Source of the DNA: Acidiferrobacteraceae bacterium
Lineage (GTDB): Bacteria; Pseudomonadota; Gammaproteobacteria; Arenicellales; UBA868
DNA length: 12,133 bases
Assembly (NCBI GenBank): GCA_002713825.1
Contig: PAUU01000047.1
Span: 1-12,133, forward strand
Direction of reading: 5' to 3'
The position numbers and the translations under genes were made by a program. Of the stretch, positions 1-6,254 are shown piece after piece; the first letter of the stretch is position 1, and every line of letters begins with the position of its first letter. The notes under the pieces are model-generated. The model was given only the letters and a program-made list of their open reading frames with translations. It was not told the origin of the DNA and ran no database searches.

Positions 1-28
1 TGAAGCTCTACCACTGAGCTACATCCGC
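1..28 (-). tRNA. tRNA-Gly, 5' part only (cut by window edge)
   Basis: Read on the minus strand, this begins with an acceptor half GCGGATG, then TA, then a D-arm of GCTC, an AGTGGTA loop and GAGC, and runs off the left edge before the anticodon. That 5' end resembles bacterial tRNA-Gly, particularly the UCC isoacceptor, which lies next to tRNA-Thr ahead of tuf in many Gammaproteobacteria. The anticodon is outside the window, so the amino acid is inferred from the 5' half and the context. It starts only 4 nt after the CCA end of the tRNA-Thr gene, so the two are almost certainly processed from one precursor. Confidence 0.72.
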
Positions 29-32
29 AATA

Positions 33-108
33 TGGAGCCACCGATAGGATTCGAACCTACGACCTGCTGATTACAAATCAGCTGCTCTGCCAACTGAGCT
101 ATGCGGGC
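33..108 (-). tRNA. tRNA-Thr (anticodon UGU), with a poorly paired acceptor stem
   Basis: A 76-nt cloverleaf can be folded with normal arm lengths: acceptor half GCCCGCA, D-arm GCTC/GAGC, anticodon stem GCTGA/TCAGC around loop TTTGTAA, 5-nt variable loop, T-arm GTAGG/CCTAT around TTCGAAT, then CGGTGGC, U73 and an encoded CCA. The anticodon is UGU (plus-strand positions 73-75), reading ACA/ACG threonine codons. The D, anticodon and T arms pair well. The acceptor stem does not: positions 4:69 (C-U), 5:68 (G-G) and 7:66 (A-C) are mismatched. The threonine identity pairs known from E. coli, G1:C72 and C2:G71, are intact. It lies downstream of birA-coaX-SPOR and 4 nt before tRNA-Gly. The gene is certain as a tRNA-Thr sequence; whether it is functional is open. 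Confidence 0.9.
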
Positions 109-173
109 ATATGAGAAAACAGAAAAGCGCAGTTTACTTGTCTCAGACTTAAACCGCAGTGGACGGCTACGTC

Positions 174-806
174 CTAGCTATTTTTGGGGCAAGGGATTGG
201 GATCACCTCGGTCATGGCATCGCCCCATTTTTGTTCTGCGAACTCCTGTTTTCGCTCCGGAGTAACCACATCCGGGACATCAAGCCAATAAAGCGGACCA
301 AGAGTCCGCGCCTGAAGTTTGATGACTAGCCGAAGTTCCACATCGTCAAAGTCAGCAGCAAACTCTTTTGCCTTCGACTTTATCGCGAAGTCTGCCAACA
401 ACAGCATCTTGTCGTCCCCAAAAGCCGAATCTGAGGGATTTTCACCCACGTCCTGAAGTCGAATGCGCGCATTATCTCGGGCAATATCCGATCGAAATGG
501 ACCTGCCAGAACCTGGTAAGAGTGAACCTCGCGGGCGGCAGTACGTTGCTGCGCGAGTCCATAGCCTTTATTGACCAGGATGCGTCGTCCTTTGCTCAGC
601 GTCTGCTGAGTAGAAAAAGGTCCAATCCGAAGACAGTCTGCACGGGCACCGATCACGATCGATTCCTCAGACACCAACTCCATGGCCCCTAGGTTATGTC
701 CCGCCTGCGCTTCGGGAAGGCCGTGTTCCGCCTTTGGAGACAACTGTGTCGCCCAAAGATACAGAGCAAGATTTGCAAGAATCAGCAAAGCAAAAAGTGT
801 TCTCAT
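174..806 (-). CDS. Small membrane-anchored SPOR-domain protein
   Basis: A 210-residue protein. The N-terminus (about residues 3-20) is one hydrophobic helix with a single basic residue before it, so I infer an inner-membrane anchor with a periplasmic body. Residues about 58-120 look like an SPOR domain: a first strand at CLRIGPFS, an amphipathic helix with SKGRRIL, and a second half with YQVLAGPF followed by a helix and RLQDVG. SPOR domains bind peptidoglycan stripped of stem peptides at the septum. The C-terminal 90 residues have no motif I recognise. Its ATG overlaps the coaX stop in an ATGA junction, so the two are translationally coupled. The same gene type sits between coaX and the tRNA-tuf cluster in Pseudomonas-like genomes. 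Exact role unknown; cell-envelope or division work is inferred from the domain. Confidence 0.8.
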   Translation of the reverse strand: MRTLFALLILANLALYLWATQLSPKAEHGLPEAQAGHNLGAMELVSEESIVIGARADCLRIGPFSTQQTLSKGRRILVNKGYGLAQQRTAAREVHSYQVLAGPFRSDIARDNARIRLQDVGENPSDSAFGDDKMLLLADFAIKSKAKEFAADFDDVELRLVIKLQARTLGPLYWLDVPDVVTPERKQEFAEQKWGDAMTEVIPIPCPKNS

Positions 807-1552
807 GCTTCTTGACCTGCAATAACCTGAATTCCCTTGAGCACAAGATCGGGATATACCGCGGCATCGACGTTCATCAGCGGCATCAGCGTCTTGGCCC
901 AGCCCCCTGTCATCAGCACCTGGAAGTCCTCGCCAAGTTTCGCTCGAAACTCAGTCAATACTCTCTCCACGCCGCCCACCGCAAACACCAGAGTCCCTGA
1001 CCCGACAGCGCTGGACGTATCGGTGTTGAATACCCCAGTGAAACGCATCTCATTCAAATCAAGATGTGCCGCTTTACTTAGCAGGGCTTGCGCCGCTGTT
1101 TCAGGGCCGGCGTTGATTACGCCGCCAAGAAACACACCGTCGGCTGAGAGCGCATCGCAGGTTATTGCTGTGCCACAGTCAATGACCGCTAGAGGGCCCT
1201 TGCAAAACTGGCGTGCCGCAATCATGGCCAGCCAACGGTCGGAGCCCAGGCTCTCAGGATCGACATAACTGTTGGTTACATCACACTGGCCAGTTTTGGC
1301 CCGCAAAATCTCAGGCTTGAGATCCCACTGACCCTTGCAGAAGTCTTCAAGGCAGACAAGAGCTTGCGGTCCAGCGCTATTGCTCACGAGAATCCTCTGC
1401 AGCGCCTCTATGCCCCGCAAGGGAGAAAAATCGGTCTCTTTCCCTCGTGCCTCAATCGGATCGCCGGGCGTCCACGTGCCGCCCCCCGAGAGCGCCCACT
1501 TGATCCGGCTGTTTCCGTGATCTACCAGAAGATCAGACTTCAAAATTGGCAT
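803..1552 (-). CDS. coaX: Type III pantothenate kinase
   Basis: Phosphorylates pantothenate with ATP, the first step of CoA synthesis, in the cytoplasm. The type III enzyme belongs to the ASKHA fold, is usually K+ dependent and is not feedback-inhibited by CoA. Motifs in the 249-residue form: phosphate-1 DHGNSRIKW (11-19), YVDPESLGSDRW (96-107), phosphate-2 DCGTAITCD (125-133), the GGVINAG stretch (143-149), where the usual Pro is Ala, and TGGWA (215-219). I place the start at the ATG at 1552, 7 nt after the birA stop. A TTG at 1582 would extend the protein by 10 residues into birA, but adds nothing the family needs. Neither start has a clear Shine-Dalgarno sequence, which suggests coupling to birA translation. 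The stop overlaps the next start (ATGA). The birA-coaX pair is common in Gammaproteobacteria. Confidence 0.93.
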   Translation of the reverse strand: MPILKSDLLVDHGNSRIKWALSGGGTWTPGDPIEARGKETDFSPLRGIEALQRILVSNSAGPQALVCLEDFCKGQWDLKPEILRAKTGQCDVTNSYVDPESLGSDRWLAMIAARQFCKGPLAVIDCGTAITCDALSADGVFLGGVINAGPETAAQALLSKAAHLDLNEMRFTGVFNTDTSSAVGSGTLVFAVGGVERVLTEFRAKLGEDFQVLMTGGWAKTLMPLMNVDAAVYPDLVLKGIQVIAGQEA

Positions 1553-1559
1553 GCTGTAA

Positions 1560-2564
1560 TTACGCTGAGGGCTGTTGGTCAACTAGGGATAAACTGAGAT
1601 CCCCAGATATTATCGTTTCAACGCTGCCATTCGAGAAGCACAGTCGATACCTCCCCAATTCATCCACGCCCTGCCCCATACCCTCCAAAGATGTCTCGCC
1701 TGAATTGGCCCGGACCCTCCGTCCCGCAAAAACATCAAGCGCGTTAAACCGCTCACGGTCACAACCAAACTGATGCCGCCCGAATCGATCCAAGCTTCTG
1801 GCAACGGCTGTGATAACAACAGCGATGATTGATGTGCGTGACGGCAGTTCACCCTGTGCGTTGCTAGAGAGGTCGGTTACGGGCTGGCCGGGATCAAAGT
1901 GCTCAAGACCGGGTTCTTGCAGATTGATGCCAATGCCCACAATAGCCTGCGTATCCGGCTTAGACGCAGTGTTCAGATCAACCAGAATTCCGCCCAGTTT
2001 GTGGTCATAGCACCAAAGATCATTGGGCCACTTGAGACCTACCGGCGCCCCGCTGAGACTTCTGAGACTGTCGGCCACCGCAACCCCCACCGAAAGACTG
2101 AGTCCCGTCATCTCGACGGCTTCTTTTTGAAAACGCCAACCCATTGAAAACATCAGGTGGCAATACGGGGAACCTTGCCAATTTCGGCCACGTCGACCAC
2201 GGCCTGCGCTCTGAAATTCCGTGATGCACGCTTTGCCGTGGATATCGGCACCGCCACTTTGCTGTCTGCTGAGCCAGTCGCTGGTGGAATCAACAGTATC
2301 CAGTATCTCGACTTGGCGAGCGTAAGGAAATGCAGCCTTCTCTAGTTCGTCGATAAGACCCCCCGCATCGATCGGAGTTATTTCCGCGGGCAGCCGAAAG
2401 CCCGAGTCACCATCGCGCTGCAGGGGCAATCCATCCTGCTCGAGTTGTTGCAGATGTCCTGCGACAGTTGCTTTATCAATCTTAAGTGCAGCCGCAAGCT
2501 GTGCAACGGTCTGGAATTCCTCTTCGTGTAATGTTTCGACCAGACGGGTCCGATCAGTTGCCAT
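1560..2564 (-). CDS. birA: Biotin--[acetyl-CoA-carboxylase] ligase and biotin operon repressor
   Basis: Activates biotin to biotinyl-5'-AMP and transfers it to the carrier lysine of acetyl-CoA carboxylase (AccB). In fused forms like this one it also represses biotin synthesis genes. In the 334-residue form, a winged helix-turn-helix spans roughly residues 5-60 (helix at TVAQLAAALKIDKATVAGHL). The catalytic core carries STSDWL, the biotinoyl-AMP loop GRGRRGR (121-127), KWPNDL (178-183), GGILVD (191-196) and GIGIN (210-214), followed by a small SH3-like C-terminal domain beginning near ALDVFAGRRV. The length and order match E. coli BirA with a slightly longer middle. I chose the ATG at 2564 because GGTGG lies 8 nt upstream. 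A GTG at 2576 adds four residues. The gene overlaps the end of rarA by 11 nt. Confidence 0.95.
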   Translation of the reverse strand: MATDRTRLVETLHEEEFQTVAQLAAALKIDKATVAGHLQQLEQDGLPLQRDGDSGFRLPAEITPIDAGGLIDELEKAAFPYARQVEILDTVDSTSDWLSRQQSGGADIHGKACITEFQSAGRGRRGRNWQGSPYCHLMFSMGWRFQKEAVEMTGLSLSVGVAVADSLRSLSGAPVGLKWPNDLWCYDHKLGGILVDLNTASKPDTQAIVGIGINLQEPGLEHFDPGQPVTDLSSNAQGELPSRTSIIAVVITAVARSLDRFGRHQFGCDRERFNALDVFAGRRVRANSGETSLEGMGQGVDELGRYRLCFSNGSVETIISGDLSLSLVDQQPSA

Positions 2565-3897
2565 CGCTCGAACCACCCTGCTTTCGGAGACGCTCTAGTT
2601 TTTCGCGGATCTTGATTTCAAGGCCCTGGTTGACGGGCTCGTAATACCGCTGATCAATCAAGCCCTCGGGCAGATAGGTCTCTCCATGAGCATAAGCCCC
2701 GGGTTCGTTGTGGGCGTACCGGTATCCCTTGCCGTGGCCAAGCTCTTTCGCTAGACGGGTAGGCGAATTCCGAAGATGAAGCGGTACCTCCTGTGTGCCT
2801 GTCTGCTTCGCTGCTGCCATGGCTTCGTTGAAGCCTTTGTATACAGCGTTGCTCTTTGGCGCGCATGCCAGATAAACCAGCGCCTGCGCCAACGCCAATT
2901 CTCCTTCGGGAGAACCTAAGCGCTCGTAACTGTCTGCCGCATCAAGGGCAAGCGTGAGCGCCCGGGGATCTGCATTGCCTACGTCCTCGCTGGCCATCCT
3001 GATGGCACGCCGGGCGATGTACCGAGGATCACAACCGCCGTCGATCATCCGGCAGAACCAATACAGCACTGCATCTGGATCTGTGCCACGCATTGATTTA
3101 TGCAGCGCCGAAATCTGGTCATAAAAAAGATCCCCACCCTTGTCGAAACGACGCAACGGTGTACCGATGATCTCCGGCAGCATGTCATCGGGCAGGATGG
3201 CGCCTTCATCGGTTGCGGTAGCAAACTGCACAGCAATCTCCATCAAATTCAACAACCGACGCGCATCGCCATCTGCCGCATCAATTAACTGACTGCGCGC
3301 TGATTCGGAAACTGAAAGACGCATACCACCCAGACCTCGTTCTATATTGTTCAATGCACGTTCAAGCAAGCGTGTCAGGTCGGCCCGCTCGAGTGGTTTC
3401 AACACGTAGACGCGAAGGCGGGACAACAGCGCGTTATTGAGCTCAAAAGATGGGTTCTCGGTTGTGGCGCCGATCAAAATAAGGGTGCCGTCCTCAACAT
3501 GCGGGAGAAACCCATCCTGCTGAGCCTTGTTGAACCGATGCACCTCATCGACGAACAGCACGAGCCTGCCCGGGAGTGTCTTGGCGCGGGCGACGACCTC
3601 TCTGACGTCCTTAATTCCCGCCGTCACGGCCGAAAGCACTTCGAAATGGGCATCACAATACTGGGCCACCATTCTGGCGAGGGTCGTCTTGCCTGTTCCC
3701 GGGGGCCCCCATAACACCATCGAATGAATTCGCCCGGCAAGCAGTGCCTGACGAAGGGCCGCTCCCTCCCTCAGTAACTGGCTTTGGCCCACGAATTCGT
3801 CAAGGGTTTGTGGGCGCAGGCGCTCCGCAAGCGGTTGATAGTCTCCCGATGTCTCGTCTGGCTTCATATCGCTGGGATCGTATCTCCTAAAACGCAT
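2554..3897 (-). CDS. rarA: Replication-associated recombination protein A (AAA+ ATPase)
   Basis: RarA (MgsA, the bacterial relative of WRNIP1/Mgs1) is a tetrameric AAA+ ATPase that acts at stalled replication forks and single-stranded DNA ends and interacts with SSB. At 447 residues it equals the E. coli protein in length. Motifs: QPLAERLRP and EFVGQ at the N-terminus, Walker A GPPGTGKTT (64-72), Walker B FVDEVHRF (115-122), sensor 1 with GATTENPSFELNNALLSR (143-160), sensor 2 at DGDARRLLNLME (209-220), and the family C-terminal part with HLRN (374-377) and YRYAHNEPGAYA. The ATG at 3897 has AGG immediately in front, which is too close for a normal ribosome site. ATG at codon 11 (3867) would align better with E. 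coli but has AGGAG 16 nt away, so the start is uncertain. It follows the alkB-like gene by 20 nt. Confidence 0.95.
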   Translation of the reverse strand: MRFRRYDPSDMKPDETSGDYQPLAERLRPQTLDEFVGQSQLLREGAALRQALLAGRIHSMVLWGPPGTGKTTLARMVAQYCDAHFEVLSAVTAGIKDVREVVARAKTLPGRLVLFVDEVHRFNKAQQDGFLPHVEDGTLILIGATTENPSFELNNALLSRLRVYVLKPLERADLTRLLERALNNIERGLGGMRLSVSESARSQLIDAADGDARRLLNLMEIAVQFATATDEGAILPDDMLPEIIGTPLRRFDKGGDLFYDQISALHKSMRGTDPDAVLYWFCRMIDGGCDPRYIARRAIRMASEDVGNADPRALTLALDAADSYERLGSPEGELALAQALVYLACAPKSNAVYKGFNEAMAAAKQTGTQEVPLHLRNSPTRLAKELGHGKGYRYAHNEPGAYAHGETYLPEGLIDQRYYEPVNQGLEIKIREKLERLRKQGGSSDGN

Positions 3898-3917
3898 CCT
3901 GCAGGGTGGAACTCAGC

Positions 3918-4574
3918 CTAACCCGATTTGATACTGCCCTTTGCCGGCATGATGTGACGATAGGTGAGATTGATTCTGGGCGCAACGGCTCTGCGGGTCT
4001 TGGGGATGCTGTGACGCCAGGCGCGCTGGCTATCTCCTCGCATCAGCAGCAAAGATCCGTTTTCAAGTGTGATCTCATGGGTCTGGAGCTCCTTACGGCG
4101 CCGATGCCGCAGGAGAAATCTTCTCTCATCGCCAAGACTGATGGACGCAATCACAGGCTCGGGGCCGAGCTCTTTTTCATCATCGCTGTGCCAGCCCATG
4201 CTGTCACTGCCTGAGCGGTAGTGGTTTGCCAGCACACTGTTAAATTCGGTTTCACAGAAATGATTTAAGCGCTCGCGCAGAGCTTTCAATTCAGGGAGCC
4301 ATGGGATTGGCCGGTTTATCGTACCGGAGTAGCGATAGACCGCCCCGCGATCACCATACCAGGCTGACTGTCTTGGTGAATCGATCCAGCGGCCGTACAC
4401 AAACACTCTCGGGGTGTGCCAATTAATGTTGCTCTGAAGCGCTGTAAAACACGAAGATGCCTCTTTTACATCCAGAAAACCCGGCCAATACTCAAAATCG
4501 CCGTCTTCGATATCAAGGAGTCCCTCGCCCTGAATTGCTCGGACCACACGGGTCTGCGGCTCACCTTGCGGCAT
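3918..4574 (-). CDS. AlkB-family 2-oxoglutarate/Fe(II) dioxygenase, ALKBH2-like
   Basis: Predicted to remove 1-methyladenine, 3-methylcytosine and etheno lesions from DNA by oxidative demethylation using Fe(II), O2 and 2-oxoglutarate. The 218-residue protein has the iron triad H129-x-D131 in GWHSDDE and H188 in WRHSIP. The 2-oxoglutarate signature RxNxTxR is at R200-I-N202-L-T204-Y-R206, and NHY (117-119) matches the family N-x-Y element. The segment PRQSAWYGDRG (67-77) followed by YRYSG resembles the PRKQATYGD region of human ALKBH2 more than classical E. coli AlkB, so I assign it to the ALKBH2/3-like bacterial group. It lies 25 nt after the GGT-like gene and 20 nt before rarA. Pairing with rarA suits a genome-maintenance role, but no ada or alkA is nearby. 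Family assignment is firm; substrate choice is inferred. Confidence 0.9.
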   Translation of the reverse strand: MPQGEPQTRVVRAIQGEGLLDIEDGDFEYWPGFLDVKEASSCFTALQSNINWHTPRVFVYGRWIDSPRQSAWYGDRGAVYRYSGTINRPIPWLPELKALRERLNHFCETEFNSVLANHYRSGSDSMGWHSDDEKELGPEPVIASISLGDERRFLLRHRRRKELQTHEITLENGSLLLMRGDSQRAWRHSIPKTRRAVAPRINLTYRHIMPAKGSIKSG

Positions 4575-4599
4575 GATACTTGGTGCAGCCTCTGTCGGT

Positions 4600-6177
4600 T
4601 TAGATCGATTTATCCAAGGAGCCTTCGGCTACCGCCGCCGCAAGCGGTGACGTCACGAACGCAGCTCCGATCGAGCAGCCACTGTCCGGGGACACGCTGG
4701 CAATCGAAGGGCAGCCAAACAGACTCGGATAAACCCCATGCTGCGCCATAGAGACATCTTCAAAAACATCTTGCAGGGCCGACTGAATAGATCCATCAAG
4801 GGCTTCATCAGCAAGCACATGATCAGAGCCGCCCACATCGATTCGGGGCTGATGCATGGCTTCCTCAGGACTCATTCCAAAATCCGCCATGAACGAAATA
4901 AGCTGCATACAGGACGATACGATCCGCCGGCCCCCGGAAGCGCCAACCGCAAAAATCTCACCGGAAGGCAGACTTACAATGGCAGGACACATATTGCTCA
5001 GCGGCCGCTTGCCTGGGGTAAGTGAATTAGGGCGACCCGGTGAAGGATCGAACCACATGACGCCGTTATTCATCAGGATGCCCGTATCCGGGAGCAATAA
5101 CCGCGAACCGAAAACAGAAAGCAGTGTCTGGGTAAGTGCTACGATGTTGCCATGACGGTCCGTCACATTGAGGTGAGTTGTACAGCCCGGGGTTTTGCCG
5201 TCGGGGCTATCCCCCATTGCGCTGAGTCGATATTCATAGGCGTGATTAAGCCCGTTGGCTACTGCGCAGTAAAAGTCGCCATCAGGCTGACTGCCGGGTC
5301 GTGGAATCTCCCGCACCAGTGCATCAAGGGCATCACACATGCTTGGCCCGCCGCAAAGCCCTGTCGGAGTGTAGACCGTGGCATCCCGGTAGGCCGTTCC
5401 GGCCAGTTCGTAACACTGCGCCTGATAGTCAACGAGATCCTCAGCGGTCAACCGGATACCTACACTGGCGGCATCGTTCAAAAGGCGGTTTGCCAGGTCT
5501 CCAGAATAAAACGTCTGGGGACCTTCATCAGCAATCTGCTTCAGGGTCTGGGCAAGCCCTGTGAGCTCAATGACCGGAGGTGCTCCAGCCCAATGTCCCA
5601 TGGGCACCTGACCGTCAGGGAGATAAACCGACTGAGTAGACCCAAACGCAGAGATATCCTGCGCACTCGACGCAATCTTGAGACTGGAGTACCAGTCCAC
5701 CGTCAGGCCCCGCTCTGCCAGTCCCACCGCTGGCGCGAGGAGATCCGGCCACGAAAACGTTGCAAATCGCTCTGCTGCAAGTGCAACACCGGCAACATAT
5801 CCCGGCACGGCTACCGAATAGGGCCCGAGCACATTGCGGTTATCCAATACACCCGGCCATGCGAATAGATCAGAATCAAATCCGCTGCTGAGCGGATAGT
5901 CTTTCGGATTCAGAGTGTTCGATGCCCGGACACCAAACTCAACGGCATAGCTCTTGCCAGTATCGGCCAGATAAATCGTCATGAAGCCGCAACCGCCAAT
6001 ACCGCTCATCCAGGGCTCTACGGCTCCCAGAGCAAATCCTGCCGCAATCGCAGCGTCGATTGCGTTACCTCCCTGCTCCAGCACCCTGGCCCCCGCCTGC
6101 GCAGCCAGATAATGCTGAGACACGACAACGCCGCCCTGTGCATGCACGGAAGGCTTGGTAATAGACCAGTTTTCCAT
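4600..6177 (-). CDS. Gamma-glutamyltransferase-family N-terminal-nucleophile hydrolase with altered substrate pocket
   Basis: A 525-residue Ntn hydrolase that should self-cleave before Thr333 (CTTH, 332-335) into a large and a small subunit. Family hallmarks: GGNAIDAAIAAGFALGAVEP (36-55), GIGGCGF (59-65), GRPNSLTPGKRPLSNM (381-396) and GASGGRRI (412-419). An ungapped match of the small-subunit start to E. coli GGT (T391 onward, recalled from memory) puts Leu353 where E. coli has Asn411, Gly372 where it has Gln430, and Trp375 where it has Asp433. Those three residues hold the substrate's alpha-amino group, so classical gamma-glutamyl transfer is doubtful and another amide or acylase substrate is possible. 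There is no signal peptide, unlike periplasmic GGT, so it is probably cytoplasmic. It lies 77 nt after the FAD dehydrogenase gene and probably shares its transcript. No strong ribosome site precedes the ATG. Confidence 0.87.
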   Translation of the reverse strand: MENWSITKPSVHAQGGVVVSQHYLAAQAGARVLEQGGNAIDAAIAAGFALGAVEPWMSGIGGCGFMTIYLADTGKSYAVEFGVRASNTLNPKDYPLSSGFDSDLFAWPGVLDNRNVLGPYSVAVPGYVAGVALAAERFATFSWPDLLAPAVGLAERGLTVDWYSSLKIASSAQDISAFGSTQSVYLPDGQVPMGHWAGAPPVIELTGLAQTLKQIADEGPQTFYSGDLANRLLNDAASVGIRLTAEDLVDYQAQCYELAGTAYRDATVYTPTGLCGGPSMCDALDALVREIPRPGSQPDGDFYCAVANGLNHAYEYRLSAMGDSPDGKTPGCTTHLNVTDRHGNIVALTQTLLSVFGSRLLLPDTGILMNNGVMWFDPSPGRPNSLTPGKRPLSNMCPAIVSLPSGEIFAVGASGGRRIVSSCMQLISFMADFGMSPEEAMHQPRIDVGGSDHVLADEALDGSIQSALQDVFEDVSMAQHGVYPSLFGCPSIASVSPDSGCSIGAAFVTSPLAAAVAEGSLDKSI

Positions 6178-6254
6178 TGAGTGACTAACGAATTCCCTTA
6201 AGCGCGATGACGAATCGGCGCGCAGAAATGAGAAGTCTCGGATCCGACTTGCGC

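Noticed and set aside
127-136. Possible tRNA promoter: minus-strand TAAACT followed by a GCGC discriminator
   Set aside because: Only 4 of 6 bases match a -10 box and no usable -35 lies 16-18 bp upstream. The tRNAs may be read from the upstream genes or from this weak site; I cannot support it.
837-1268. 143-codon open frame on the plus strand opposite coaX
   Set aside because: The antisense strand encodes all pantothenate kinase motifs; this is a shadow frame.
5152-5868. 238-codon open frame on the plus strand opposite the GGT-like gene
   Set aside because: It is wholly antisense to a gene with clear family motifs, and its translation has no recognisable domain and looks like a reverse-frame artefact.
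6178-6254. GCGC-flanked dyad in the gap before the GGT-like gene, considered as terminator or attenuator
   Set aside because: The arms are interrupted by unpaired bases and no T-run follows, so it does not meet the standard for a terminator.
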